A stretch of 64,000 bases of DNA from JBQSUQ01 sp052384575 (GTDB lineage: Bacteria; Pseudomonadota; Gammaproteobacteria; Enterobacterales; Pasteurellaceae): the NCBI GenBank assembly GCA_052384575.1, contig JBQSUQ010000007.1; one strand, written 5' to 3'. The notes beneath the pieces are model-generated. The model had not been told where the DNA came from, made no database searches, and saw only the letters and a program-made list of their open reading frames with translations. The translations under genes were made by a program, and so were the position numbers. How positions within the stretch are numbered: the stretch's first letter is position 1; each line of letters begins with the position of its first letter. Positions 1-9,037 of the stretch are shown here, in pieces.

Positions 1-602
1 TAAGCCATAATTAAGGTGTTGATAAAGCCCTGCTGCTCAAGTGCGGTGCGAATTTTGCCAATTCTACCATCCATCATATCACTTGGTGCCACAATATCGG
101 CGCCAGCCTCTGCGTGTGAAAGTGCTTGTTTGACCAAAATATCGCTAGTGATTTCATTTAATACATAGCCTTCGTCATCGATAATGCCATCTTGTCCATG
201 CACTGTGTAAGGATCAAGCGCTACATCAGTGAGTACGCCTAATTCGGGATAAGCAGTCTTCAATGCTTTAACCGCACGCTGTACTAAACCATTGGGATTA
301 TAGGCTTCTTCTGCCATTAGGGATTTTTTGTCTTGCTCAATCACAGGGAATAATGCAATAACAGGTACGCCATATTTCACTAATAACCCGGCTTCGATCA
401 GCAATTGATCAAGAGTGAGACGCTCCACTTTTGGCATTGAAGGTACAAGCTCGCGATGATTTTCGCCTTCCATAATAAAGACGGGATAGATTAAATCATC
501 TACGGTTAATTTATTCTCTGACATTAAACGGCGGCTAAAATCATGTTTACGCATACGGCGTAAACGACGAGCAGGATAGCCTGTGAAAATTTGTTGAGTC
601 AT
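1..602 (-). CDS. hemB: delta-aminolevulinic acid dehydratase (porphobilinogen synthase), C-terminus off window
   Basis: Condenses two 5-aminolevulinate molecules to porphobilinogen in heme synthesis, in the cytoplasm. The reading frame begins at the ATG whose complement lies at 600-602 (MTQQIFTGYPARRLRRMR) and runs off the left edge, so about 200 of the roughly 335 residues usual for the family are present. The segment near residue 120 reads DVALDPYTVHGQDG, where zinc-type enzymes carry cysteines; this points to a magnesium-type enzyme. It lies 50 bp downstream of tatC on the same strand, and tatABC-hemB may be co-transcribed. Identification is by family recognition of the translated N-terminal half. 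Confidence 0.95.
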   Translation of the reverse strand, partial: MTQQIFTGYPARRLRRMRKHDFSRRLMSENKLTVDDLIYPVFIMEGENHRELVPSMPKVERLTLDQLLIEAGLLVKYGVPVIALFPVIEQDKKSLMAEEAYNPNGLVQRAVKALKTAYPELGVLTDVALDPYTVHGQDGIIDDEGYVLNEITSDILVKQALSHAEAGADIVAPSDMMDGRIGKIRTALEQQGFINTLIMA

Positions 603-628
603 GTTGTTTCCTTTTATCAAAAATGCAC

Positions 629-650
629 AAAGGGGCATTGCCCCTTTTCT
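629..650. terminator. GC hairpin between tatC and hemB
   Basis: AAGGGGC and GCCCCTT pair over a 3-nt loop. The T-rich run lies on the + side, while both neighbouring genes are on the minus strand, so this may act as a weak attenuator or an mRNA 3'-end stabiliser rather than a full terminator. Confidence 0.4.
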
Positions 651-652
651 TT

Positions 653-1399
653 TTATTCACTTTGTTCTTCTTCATCCTCTTTCGGACGATAAAATCTAGC
701 GCAGAGAATGCCTACTTCAAATAATAAGCACATTGGAATGGCTAATAATGTTTGCGAAAAAATATCAGGAGGGGTGAGCAACATCCCAATCACAAAGGCG
801 GCAACGATAATATAAGGTCGTTTTGCTTTGAGATCTTCAGGTGTGGTAATGCCTGTCCAACAGAGTAAAATAATCGCCACAGGCACTTCGAAACAAATAC
901 CAAATGCAAGGAAGAGGGTTAACACAAAATCGAGGTAGCTGCTAATATCCGTCGCCATCGCAACACCTTCTGGCGTGGTATTAGTTAAGAAACTAAATAC
1001 CAATGGGAATACCACATAATAGGCAAAAGCTACACCTGTGTAGAACAAAATCGTGCTAGACACTAACAATGGGTACACTAAGCGTTTTTCGTGGTTATAC
1101 AATGCTGGTGCTACAAATGCCCAAAGTTGATAGAGCAAATAAGGCACAGAAATAAAAATCGCGGCAATTCCTGTTAATTTAATCGGTGTGAAAAATGGTG
1201 CTGCGACATTGGTCGCAATCATGGTAGAGCCCGCCGGCATAGCATTGAGTAACGGGGTGGAAATGATATGGTAAATATCATTAGCAAAATAAACTAATGC
1301 ACAGAACACCACTAAAATGCAAATAACGCCACGTAATAAACGGTTGCGTAATTCAACTAAATGAGAAATTAAGGGTTGAGTTTCTTCTACTTTACTCAT
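653..1399 (-). CDS. tatC: Sec-independent protein translocase TatC
   Basis: Core membrane receptor of the twin-arginine translocation system, which exports folded proteins. The 248-residue protein has six predicted membrane segments and the conserved N-terminal HLVELRNRLL motif near residues 14-23 that helps bind the RR signal. The FEVPV motif in the third periplasmic-side region is also present. It has an acidic cytoplasmic tail (KEDEEEQSE). It lies 5 bp after tatB, completing a tatA-tatB-tatC operon on the minus strand. Length and gene order match the family. Confidence 0.97.
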   Translation of the reverse strand: MSKVEETQPLISHLVELRNRLLRGVICILVVFCALVYFANDIYHIISTPLLNAMPAGSTMIATNVAAPFFTPIKLTGIAAIFISVPYLLYQLWAFVAPALYNHEKRLVYPLLVSSTILFYTGVAFAYYVVFPLVFSFLTNTTPEGVAMATDISSYLDFVLTLFLAFGICFEVPVAIILLCWTGITTPEDLKAKRPYIIVAAFVIGMLLTPPDIFSQTLLAIPMCLLFEVGILCARFYRPKEDEEEQSE

Positions 1400-1404
1400 G
1401 AGAT

Positions 1405-1992
1405 TTATGCATTATATTTGCTATTGGTTGAGGGTTGCTGATCATCAAGTGGATGATATTGCTCCATATATTTCGCTAATTGCGCATCAAGATCCACTTC
1501 ATCTTCAATATTGTTCTGCGCTTCCTCTGGCGTTGAGTCATGAAGTGCGGTTAAATTTTCTGAATTTTTTACCGCACTTTCGGTTGGCTTTTCAGTTTGT
1601 TGCGCAACATCAATGGCTTTTTTTTGGGTTTGTTGGAAGTTTGCTTCCCTTACATCTTTAATTTGTTCTTGTAAGGATTTATTGGCGTCCGCAGCTTGTT
1701 TATCTAAATCGGCTTTCATTTTTTGCGCCGATTCTTTCAGTTCTTCCACTGTTTTAGCCAAATCAGGCGACAAGGTCTTCAAATTAAGATGTTCTGCTTT
1801 TTTAATGCTTTCTTGTAGTTCTTGTAATTTTAGTTCTTGACTCAGTTCATTTTGAACATTAGCCGCTAATCCTCGAATAGTGCGCACCCATTTCATTACG
1901 GTTCTAATGGCAACAGGCATACGTTGAGGACCTAGCACTACTAGACCCACAATAAAGATTAAAATTAATTCAGAAAAACCAATATCAAACAC
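1405..1992 (-). CDS. tatB: Sec-independent translocase protein TatB
   Basis: TatB forms the substrate receptor with TatC. The protein has a single N-terminal membrane helix (residues 1-21, MFDIGFSELILIFIVGLVVL), then an amphipathic helix beginning at GPQRMP and a long charged coiled-coil region with a poorly conserved tail. At 195 residues it is near the H. influenzae length. Two uptake sequences lie in inverted orientation inside the coding sequence at 1543-1551 and 1571-1579, so part of the variable tail is shaped by USS accumulation. It lies 3 bp downstream of tatA. Confidence 0.95.
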   Translation of the reverse strand: MFDIGFSELILIFIVGLVVLGPQRMPVAIRTVMKWVRTIRGLAANVQNELSQELKLQELQESIKKAEHLNLKTLSPDLAKTVEELKESAQKMKADLDKQAADANKSLQEQIKDVREANFQQTQKKAIDVAQQTEKPTESAVKNSENLTALHDSTPEEAQNNIEDEVDLDAQLAKYMEQYHPLDDQQPSTNSKYNA

Positions 1993-1995
1993 AGA

Positions 1996-2217
1996 TTAAG
2001 CCTGTTCTTTTTCTTTTGCCTTTTCCGCTGAAGTACCTTCAGGGGTTTCTAATGATTTAAATTCAGCGTCTTTTGGCTCATCTTCTGCCATTGCTTTTTT
2101 GAAACCTTTGACTGATGCACCTAAATCAGAACCTAGGGTACGTAATTTTTTCGTTCCAAATAATACAACAACGATTAAAAGAATAATCAGAATTTGCCAA
2201 ATACTTACTCCGCCCAT
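1996..2217 (-). CDS. tatA: Sec-independent translocase protein TatA
   Basis: Pore-forming subunit of the twin-arginine translocase. The 73-residue protein has one N-terminal membrane helix (residues 5-21), then the FGTKKLRTLGSDLGASVKGFKKAM amphipathic region typical of TatA/E (positions about 21-44) and an acidic, lysine-rich tail. It is the first gene of tatABC; AAGGAAAA lies just before the ATG on the minus strand. Confidence 0.96.
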   Translation of the reverse strand: MGGVSIWQILIILLIVVVLFGTKKLRTLGSDLGASVKGFKKAMAEDEPKDAEFKSLETPEGTSAEKAKEKEQA

Positions 2218-2355
2218 AGTTTTTCCTTATTTTGAGTTAATGATAAAAACAGTGAGAATATACCGTTTTTAGCCTTTTTGAACAATAGCCAAAAGGAATT
2301 ATTTTGTCTAACTATGCTATAATCTGGGCAATTTATGTTAGGAAATAAAGTAAAA

Positions 2356-2835
2356 ATGGCTAAATCAAATTACATCACGCGTTCAGGTTGGAATGCCTTG
2401 GATCAAGAATTGAAGTATCTTTGGAAAGAAGAACGACCAAAAGTCACGCAGGCTGTATCGGATGCGGCAGCCTTAGGTGATCGCAGTGAAAATGCGGAAT
2501 ATATTTATGGTAAGCGCCGTTTGCGTGAAATTGATCGCCGAGTTCGTTTTCTAATGAAACGCTTGGAAGTGCTACAAATTGTGGATTATAGCCCTAAGCA
2601 AGAAGGCAAAGTGTTTTTTGGCGCCTGGGTTGAATTGGAAACAGAACAGGGCGAATTAAAGCAATATCGCATTGTCGGTTGTGATGAGTTTGATCCTGCG
2701 AAAAACTGGATTTCTATTGATTCACCAGTGGCGCGCGCTTTAATTGGTAAGCAAGTGGATGACGATATCTCTGTTGAAACGCCTTCAGGGAAAATGACTT
2801 TTTATGTCAATCGTATTTGGTATGAAACCACATAA
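2356..2835 (+). CDS. greB: transcription elongation factor GreB
   Basis: GreB enters the RNA polymerase secondary channel and stimulates cleavage of backtracked transcripts. The 159-residue protein has the N-terminal coiled coil with the tip motif GDRSENAEY (acidic residues that coordinate the catalytic metal) and a C-terminal FKBP-like domain. The frame is open from an upstream ATG at 2335, but the start at 2356 (MAKSNYITRSGW) is preferred because it matches the family start and AGGAA lies about 11 nt before it. It diverges from tatABC and is followed by a hairpin at 2871. Confidence 0.95.
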   Translation: MAKSNYITRSGWNALDQELKYLWKEERPKVTQAVSDAAALGDRSENAEYIYGKRRLREIDRRVRFLMKRLEVLQIVDYSPKQEGKVFFGAWVELETEQGELKQYRIVGCDEFDPAKNWISIDSPVARALIGKQVDDDISVETPSGKMTFYVNRIWYETT

Positions 2836-2870
2836 AAATCGACCGCACTTTTCAGCCCCCACTTTCAGAT

Positions 2871-2898
2871 AAAGTGGCTTGATTCGCCACTTTCTTTT
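2871..2898 (+). terminator. terminator of greB
   Basis: AAAGTGGC pairs with GCCACTTT over a 7-nt loop and is followed by a T-rich run, 35 bp after the greB stop codon. Confidence 0.7.
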
Positions 2899-2951
2899 TA
2901 TAAGCAAACATATTATGCTATCCCGCAATTTTTTATTTAAGAAGTATCCTT

Positions 2952-5267
2952 ATGTTAAATCAACAAATTAGTCAAATTATTGCCTCTGAATTAACCGTTC
3001 GTCCGCAACAAATTTTAGCCGCGATCCAATTGTTAGATGAAGGCAATACCATTCCTTTTATTGCACGTTATCGTAAAGAAGTTACTGGCGGTTTAGATGA
3101 TACGCAGCTGCGTCATTTTGAGACCCGTTTAATTTACTTGCGCGAGTTGGACGAACGTCGTCAAACGATTTTGAAGTCAATTGAAGAGCAAGGCAAATTA
3201 ACGGATGACCTCCGCGATAAAATTGCACAGGTGCAAAGCAAAACAGAATTAGAGGATTTGTATTTGCCTTACAAACCGAAGCGTCGCACCAAAGGACAAA
3301 TCGCGATTGAAGCAGGGCTTGAGCCTTTAGCAGATTTGTTATGGAACGAACCACAGCATGAACCAGAGCAGACAGCGACATCTTTTATCGATGCTGAAAA
3401 AGGCATTGCTGATACCAAAGCTGCATTGGATGGGGCGAAATATATTTTAATGGAGCGTTTTGCTGAAGATGCTCAATTATTAGCAAAAGTTCGCCAATAT
3501 TTACTGCAAAGTGCGGTGCTAGTTTCAAAAGTTTTAGAAGGCAAAGAAGCGGAAGGTGCAAAATTCCAAGATTATTTCGATCATCAAGAACGCTTAAATA
3601 ATGTGCCTTCTCATCGTGCTTTAGCCATGTTCCGCGGGCGTAATGAAGGCATTTTACAACTGAGTTTAAATGCAGATCCTGATGCGGAAGAAAGTAGCCG
3701 TTCAAGCTATTGCGAAGAGATTATTCGTGATCATTTACAGGTTCGTTTTACGGGGCAGCCAGCGGATAGATGGCGTGAACAAGTGGTTGCTTGGACGTGG
3801 AAAATCAAAGTCGCCCTACATTTAGAAACAGAGTTAATGGCAAACTTGCGTGAGAAAGCGGAAGATGAAGCTATTAATGTTTTTGCCCGAAATTTAACCG
3901 CGCTTTTAATGGCAGCACCTGCGGGAGCGAAAACGACAATGGGATTAGATCCCGGCTTGCGTACTGGGGTGAAAGTTGCTGTTGTGGATAATACAGGCAA
4001 ATTGCTCGATACTAATACGGTCTATCCACATTCTTCAGGTCAAATGAACGCTGCAATGGCGAGTATTTATGCTTTAATTAATAAACATGGGGTTGAACTC
4101 ATTGCTATTGGTAATGGCACCGCTTCTCGTGAAACTGAGCGTTTTGCTAAAGATGTGATTAAAGCAATTGATGGTCAAAAACCGCAAACTGTGGTGGTGA
4201 GTGAGGCTGGTGCTTCAGTTTATTCTGCTTCAGAGTTAGCGGCAACAGAATTTCCAAATGTGGATGTGTCCTTGCGTGGCGCAATTTCCATAGCTCGTCG
4301 TTTACAAGATCCTTTGGCGGAATTAGTGAAAATTGATCCGAAAGCGATTGGCGTGGGGCAATATCAGCATGATGTCAATCAATCACAGCTAGCGCGTAAA
4401 TTGGATGCGGTAGTGGAAGACTGTGTTAATGCGGTTGGCGTCGATTTGAATACCGCTTCTGCACCTTTATTAGCTCGTGTTGCGGGCATGACGAAAACCC
4501 TTGCACAAAATATTGTGGCTTATCGTGATGAAAATGGGCGTTTTGAAAGTCGCAACGATTTGAAGAAAGTACCAAGACTTGGTGCAAAAGCCTTTGAACA
4601 ATGTGCGGGATTCATGCGAATTCTAGCTGGAAAAAATCCATTGGATGCTTCAGGTGTTCACCCAGAAGCCTATGCTGTGGTGGAAAAAATCTTACAAGCA
4701 ACGGAGCAATCTATTCAAACCCTAATGGGCAATGCCAGCTTAGTGCGCCAGTTAGATGCCAAAAAATTCGTTGACGAACAATTTGGTTTGCCAACGGTAA
4801 TGGATATTTTCAACGAATTAGAAAAGCCGGGACGCGATCCGCGTGGTGAATTTAAAACGGCAACCTTTATGGATGGCGTAGAAGAAATTACGGATTTGAA
4901 AGCGGGCATGATATTGGAAGGAACGATCACCAATGTCACTAATTTCGGCGCCTTTGTGGATATCGGTGTTCATCAAGATGGTCTTGTGCATATTTCTTCT
5001 TTGGCGGATAAATTTGTGGAAGATCCACATCAAGTGGTCAAAACAGGCGATGTAGTGAAAGTGAAAGTATTAGAAGTGGACGTTGCTCGTCGTCGTATTG
5101 CTTTAACCATGCGTATGGATGAAACTGCAGTGAAAAATCACGATAAAAACTCGGCCAAAATGGACCGCACTTTAGCGCCAAAATCCAGTAACAAAGGGAA
5201 TTCACTGCGCAATTCATTCAGCAATAACGCTTTTGCCAATGCGTTGAAAGATTGGAAGAAGTCGTAA
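2952..5267 (+). CDS. tex: Tex-family RNA-binding transcription accessory protein
   Basis: Tex is a conserved nucleic-acid-binding protein linked to transcription and RNA stability. The 771-residue frame shows the family's order: an N-terminal helical Tex domain (1-190), a YqgF/RNase H-like domain around 325-460 (TTMGLDPGLRTGVKVAVVD), tandem helix-hairpin-helix motifs around 495-560, and an S1 RNA-binding domain around 650-725 (EGTITNVTNFGAFVDIG). The last about 45 residues are basic and low in complexity and include a USS-encoded stretch (MDRTLAPKS). A USS-pair terminator follows. The gene is monocistronic between greB and the symporter. Confidence 0.95.
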   Translation: MLNQQISQIIASELTVRPQQILAAIQLLDEGNTIPFIARYRKEVTGGLDDTQLRHFETRLIYLRELDERRQTILKSIEEQGKLTDDLRDKIAQVQSKTELEDLYLPYKPKRRTKGQIAIEAGLEPLADLLWNEPQHEPEQTATSFIDAEKGIADTKAALDGAKYILMERFAEDAQLLAKVRQYLLQSAVLVSKVLEGKEAEGAKFQDYFDHQERLNNVPSHRALAMFRGRNEGILQLSLNADPDAEESSRSSYCEEIIRDHLQVRFTGQPADRWREQVVAWTWKIKVALHLETELMANLREKAEDEAINVFARNLTALLMAAPAGAKTTMGLDPGLRTGVKVAVVDNTGKLLDTNTVYPHSSGQMNAAMASIYALINKHGVELIAIGNGTASRETERFAKDVIKAIDGQKPQTVVVSEAGASVYSASELAATEFPNVDVSLRGAISIARRLQDPLAELVKIDPKAIGVGQYQHDVNQSQLARKLDAVVEDCVNAVGVDLNTASAPLLARVAGMTKTLAQNIVAYRDENGRFESRNDLKKVPRLGAKAFEQCAGFMRILAGKNPLDASGVHPEAYAVVEKILQATEQSIQTLMGNASLVRQLDAKKFVDEQFGLPTVMDIFNELEKPGRDPRGEFKTATFMDGVEEITDLKAGMILEGTITNVTNFGAFVDIGVHQDGLVHISSLADKFVEDPHQVVKTGDVVKVKVLEVDVARRRIALTMRMDETAVKNHDKNSAKMDRTLAPKSSNKGNSLRNSFSNNAFANALKDWKKS

Positions 5268-5300
5268 TTTCTGTATCTGAAAAATCAGTACAAACAATAT

Positions 5301-5340
5301 AAAAAATCACCGCGCTTTGATGAAGTGCGGTGATTTTTTT
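5301..5340. terminator. USS-pair hairpin terminator after tex
   Basis: ATCACCGC and GCGGTGAT form the stem; one arm carries the uptake core AAGTGCGGT and the other a one-base variant (CGCGCTT). A-rich and T-rich flanks let it end tex on one strand and the symporter gene on the other. Confidence 0.8.
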
Positions 5341-5354
5341 TGAATGTTTTGGTG

Positions 5355-6800
5355 TTATTCTTGTTTGCCCCAAATTTGAGGATCAACGCCACGTTTTAAT
5401 AATTCAGGATGATCTTCCACACTGAATACTGGCTCTTGTCCCGCTTTAAGTTGTTTGCGGTAATCTTTGAGAATTAACCATACCACTGGGGAAAGCAAGA
5501 TAATAGCCACAAGGTTAATCATTGCCATTGATGCCATTACCGTATCTGCGAATGCCCACACGATACCACCGTCACGTACTGCACCGAAGTAAACGAAGAA
5601 CAACACGATGAGACGGAAGATTAAGACCATAGTTGGTTTGTTGCGGATATAGCGAATATTACTTTCTGCGTAGGCGTAGTTACCGATAATTGAGGTGTAG
5701 CAGAATAATAAAATAATGAACGCGAGGAAATGTAAACCAAACTCGCCAACATGGAATGTTAACGCTTTTTGGGTTAATGATACCGCTTTTAAGCTTTCGC
5801 AACCGTAATCGTCAGACATTAAAATGATGACTGCGGTACAGGTACAAACAATGATGGTATCCACAAATACACCAAGCATTTGGATTAAACCTTGAATCGC
5901 AGGGTGTTTTGCATTTGATGTTGCCGCTGAATTTGGCGCAGAACCCATACCTGCTTCGTTAGAGAATAAACCGCGTTTAATCCCCATTAACATAGCTTTT
6001 GAGAATAAAGCACCGAACATACCACCAGCCATTGCAGAGAAATCAAAGGCGCTAGTAACAATATTTGCAAGTACAGCAGGCACTTTGCTGATATTCATAC
6101 CAAGAATAATAACGGCGATAATTAAATAGAAAAGCGCCATGGTCGGTACCACTTTAGATGACACTTGCCCGATACGTTTTACCCCCCCGAAAATTACTAA
6201 GCCAGTTAAAATCACTAAGCAAATACCCACGTAGTTTGGATTCCAACCCCAAGCATTACGGGTTGCTTCTACAATAGAGTTGGCTTGTACTGCATTAAAG
6301 GCGAAACCGAAGGTGAAAATGAGGGTGATAGCAAAAGCGACCGCTAACCAAGGGGCTTTTAAACCTTTTGAAATATAGTAAGCAGGGCCTCCGCGGAACA
6401 TACCATCCGCATCTTGAATTTTATAGACTTGTGCTAAAGAAGATTCAGCAAAGGCACTACTCATACCGATTAATGCAGTAACCCACATCCAGAACACTGC
6501 TCCCGGACCACCTAAAGCAATTGCAGTGGCAACACCACCAATGTTACCAACACCTACGCGGCTTGCTAAGCCAGTGGCAAATGCTTGGAATGGCGTTAAT
6601 GAACTACCTGTTGACGCACGTCCAAACCACATTTCGCGAATACTTTGTGGCAATAAGCGTAATTGAACAAGACCTGTGGAAATAGTAAAAAATAGGCCGG
6701 TAAATAATAAGGTAATGACCGTAATATCCCACAATGGACCATCAATATTATCAACAATCCATCTTAAGATTTCTTCGAATTTTAGAACAATATCATGCAT
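5355..6800 (-). CDS. sodium:alanine symporter (AGCS family)
   Basis: Inner-membrane transporter coupling sodium (or proton) entry to uptake of alanine or glycine. The 481-residue protein has about 11 hydrophobic segments and the family signatures GLASRVGVGNIGGVATAIA (near residue 72) and GLFSNEAGMGSAPNSAATS (near residue 278). It resembles the DagA/AlsT-type carrier of H. influenzae. It is monocistronic on the minus strand. The substrate is assigned from the family only. Confidence 0.93.
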   Translation of the reverse strand: MHDIVLKFEEILRWIVDNIDGPLWDITVITLLFTGLFFTISTGLVQLRLLPQSIREMWFGRASTGSSLTPFQAFATGLASRVGVGNIGGVATAIALGGPGAVFWMWVTALIGMSSAFAESSLAQVYKIQDADGMFRGGPAYYISKGLKAPWLAVAFAITLIFTFGFAFNAVQANSIVEATRNAWGWNPNYVGICLVILTGLVIFGGVKRIGQVSSKVVPTMALFYLIIAVIILGMNISKVPAVLANIVTSAFDFSAMAGGMFGALFSKAMLMGIKRGLFSNEAGMGSAPNSAATSNAKHPAIQGLIQMLGVFVDTIIVCTCTAVIILMSDDYGCESLKAVSLTQKALTFHVGEFGLHFLAFIILLFCYTSIIGNYAYAESNIRYIRNKPTMVLIFRLIVLFFVYFGAVRDGGIVWAFADTVMASMAMINLVAIILLSPVVWLILKDYRKQLKAGQEPVFSVEDHPELLKRGVDPQIWGKQE

Positions 6801-6939
6801 AATTGGACGCTCTCTTGAAGTTAATATCGCAAGGATTCTAATATAATTCTGATCAAATGTGATCGAATTACTGGAAAAACAGGATAAAAATTTATAAAAG
6901 TGCGGTGAAAATTTGAATGATTTTTAAGAAAAAGGTGAA

Positions 6940-6968
6940 AAAAAAGGAATTAATCTAATTCCTTTTTT
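6940..6968. terminator. terminator at the end of the sorbitol operon
   Basis: AAAAGGAATTA and TAATTCCTTTT form a stem with a 3-nt loop, flanked by A and T runs on either side. It lies 20 bp past the srlR stop codon. Confidence 0.75.
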
Positions 6969-6988
6969 CTTATGCTTTATTGCGGTAC

Positions 6989-7759
6989 TTATTCAGCGAT
7001 GATGATATTTATGCCTTTCTCTGTCAACATTTGATGAATTTTAGGCTCAATGCCATTATCTGTAATGATGGTATCAATTTTTTCTAATGGGCAGACGATA
7101 TTGGGACTGCGGCGATTGAATTTTGTTGAATCTGTCAGCACAATGATTTTTTTTGCAGCATCGCACATGGCTTTGCTCACTCCATGCACTTCATTAAAGG
7201 TCGTTAGACCTAAATTCATATCAAAACCATCTGTTCCAATAAAGAGTTTATCAAATGAAAAATACTCAAAGGTTTTTTCAGCCAAAATACCATGGAAAGA
7301 ACCTGATTTGGGACGATAGGTGCCACCACAAGTCAGTAATTCATGCTCAGTATTAAGATTAGAAATTGCGTTGAGAATATGCAAGCTATTGGTCATAATA
7401 GTCAGATTCTCAAATTGATTAAAATAAGGGATCATTTGTAGCACTGTGCTTCCTGAATCCATAATCAATGAATCGCCATTCTTAAGTAAGCTAACTGCTG
7501 CTTTTGCAATTAATTTTTTGGCTTCTAAATTGATGTAGGCTTTATTGATAATCGGCAAATCATCATCTTCGTTATCATTTGTAACCAGAATAACGCCACC
7601 ATAAGTGCGTACGACTTTCTTTTCATCTTCAAGTGCGGTTAAATCTTTGCGAATTGTGGTGCCGCTGGTGGAAAAATGACTAGCAAGTTCTTCAACTGAT
7701 GTTTTACCTTGCGTGCGAAGGTAATTGAGGATTTCCAGTTGTCGCTCTTTTGGTTTCAT
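6989..7759 (-). CDS. srlR: DeoR-family repressor of the sorbitol operon
   Basis: The 256-residue regulator has an N-terminal DeoR helix-turn-helix (KERQLEILNYLRTQGKTSVEEL, residues 4-25, then the TSGTTIRKDL recognition helix) and a C-terminal sugar-phosphate-sensing domain (DSGSTVLQM near residue 101, TDGFD near 176). It is the last gene of the srlAEB-srlD-gutM-srlR cluster, as in enteric bacteria, and is expected to repress the operon until sorbitol phosphate binds. Candidate operators are the 22-bp direct repeats at 11035-11078. Confidence 0.9.
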   Translation of the reverse strand: MKPKERQLEILNYLRTQGKTSVEELASHFSTSGTTIRKDLTALEDEKKVVRTYGGVILVTNDNEDDDLPIINKAYINLEAKKLIAKAAVSLLKNGDSLIMDSGSTVLQMIPYFNQFENLTIMTNSLHILNAISNLNTEHELLTCGGTYRPKSGSFHGILAEKTFEYFSFDKLFIGTDGFDMNLGLTTFNEVHGVSKAMCDAAKKIIVLTDSTKFNRRSPNIVCPLEKIDTIITDNGIEPKIHQMLTEKGINIIIAE

Positions 7760-7769
7760 TGCGTATCCT

Positions 7770-8132
7770 TTATTCTTTTATTTGTATCGCTTCTGATAAA
7801 GCATCTTGCGCATTGGGATTATTAGGGAAAAGCAAATCAGGTTTGATTTCATGGTGCTTTAAGCCAATTAATTCAGGAACTGGCTGTGGAGATGAAAATA
7901 CAGTAAATCCTTTCATCATTAAGGCATCTACAACGGTTAAATCATCATCGAAAGCGATAGCAATGACGACTTTAGCTTTAAAACGCCCCTTGGTTCGACC
8001 GACACCAATTCTTCCTTTTTTTGATAAAGCACTAAAAGCGCGATTAAAACGGCTAACCTGTATGCCACCTAAAATAATTTGAAGTACCCAAGCGACAATG
8101 GCGATTAGGATTAATGAATTTGTTGCGGACAT
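7770..8132 (-). CDS. gutM: glucitol operon activator protein GutM
   Basis: A 120-residue protein with one N-terminal hydrophobic segment (residues 5-22), then a basic stretch (KGRIGVGRTKGRFKAK). In E. coli GutM/SrlM activates the glucitol operon opposite SrlR. The family assignment rests on position between srlD and srlR, on length, and on the RxxGRxGxGR-type motif. It lies 10 bp upstream of srlR. How GutM works at the membrane or on DNA is not clear from sequence. Confidence 0.85.
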   Translation of the reverse strand: MSATNSLILIAIVAWVLQIILGGIQVSRFNRAFSALSKKGRIGVGRTKGRFKAKVVIAIAFDDDLTVVDALMMKGFTVFSSPQPVPELIGLKHHEIKPDLLFPNNPNAQDALSEAIQIKE

Positions 8133-8197
8133 TAAGATGATTTTCTCTGAAAAATAGATTTACAAGGTTATTCTATAATAATTTGAGAGGAGATAAA

Positions 8198-8222
8198 AGG
8201 GCACATTAACGTGCCCTCTTAA
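8198..8222 (-). terminator. hairpin between srlD and gutM
   Basis: AGGGCAC and GTGCCCT pair around a 6-nt loop, with TTTTATC following on the minus strand. It lies just downstream of srlD and probably lowers expression of gutM-srlR relative to the transport and dehydrogenase genes. Confidence 0.65.
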
Positions 8223-8224
8223 TA

Positions 8225-9010
8225 TTAGAACATCACTTGACCACCAGTGATATTGATTGATTGTCCTGTGCAATAAGAAGCTTGTTCACTTGCGTAGAAC
8301 ATAAGAACATTTAATACATCTTGATAATCGCAACCACGTTTTAGAGGTACTTTATCGATGTATACTTGTTCAACTTCGCTTTCAGGAATACCTAATTTTT
8401 GCGCATATTGTGGAATAAGTGATTGGAACATTGGCGATTTTAATAAGTTACCTAACATTAGAGAGTTTACGGTAATGCCGTTGTCCGCTAAGTCTAACGC
8501 TAGAGATTGTGTTAAACCTACACCACCAAATTTCGCTGCACTATAACCAGAGTTGTGTTTACTACCCACTTTACCTGATTTAGAGTTGATTTGAATGATG
8601 CGACCTTTGATGCCATCACGAACCATTAATTTCGCGAATTCACGTGCACATAAGAAGTAACCAGTTAAGTTTACTGCAACAGAGAATTCAAAATCTTTTA
8701 ATGCAAAGCTAGTGATTGGCGCTGCTTTTGCTACACCTGCGCTGTAAACTAATAAATCTGAACGACCGAAAGTTGCATCAACGTTTGCTGCTAATTGAAT
8801 AACACTTTCTTCGCTTGTTGCGTCAACTTTGAAACCATGGGCTACTTCTTTACCTACTTTTTGGTTGATTTCAGCTGCTGTTTTTTGTGCATTTGCTTCA
8901 TTTAAGTCAGCAACAGCAACACGATAACCATTTTCAGCTAAACCCGCACATAAAAATGCACCAAGAGTTTGACCACCACCAACAACGATAGCTACTTTAG
9001 AAGATTCCAT
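8225..9010 (-). CDS. srlD: sorbitol-6-phosphate 2-dehydrogenase
   Basis: Oxidises D-sorbitol 6-phosphate to fructose 6-phosphate using NAD+, feeding the PTS product into glycolysis. The 261-residue protein is a classical short-chain dehydrogenase: the N-terminal nucleotide-binding motif is GGGQTLG (residues 11-17), the catalytic Ser is in INSKSG, and the YSAAK motif (Tyr and Lys) follows near residue 157. Its length is typical of SrlD. It lies 27 bp after srlB in the operon. Confidence 0.95.
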   Translation of the reverse strand: MESSKVAIVVGGGQTLGAFLCAGLAENGYRVAVADLNEANAQKTAAEINQKVGKEVAHGFKVDATSEESVIQLAANVDATFGRSDLLVYSAGVAKAAPITSFALKDFEFSVAVNLTGYFLCAREFAKLMVRDGIKGRIIQINSKSGKVGSKHNSGYSAAKFGGVGLTQSLALDLADNGITVNSLMLGNLLKSPMFQSLIPQYAQKLGIPESEVEQVYIDKVPLKRGCDYQDVLNVLMFYASEQASYCTGQSINITGGQVMF

Positions 9011-9037
9011 ATGATTTTCCTTCTGATTGAGTTTAAA

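Noticed and set aside
1398..1992. Open frames on the + strand opposite tatB
   Set aside because: Shadow frames of tatB with no start signal or family likeness.
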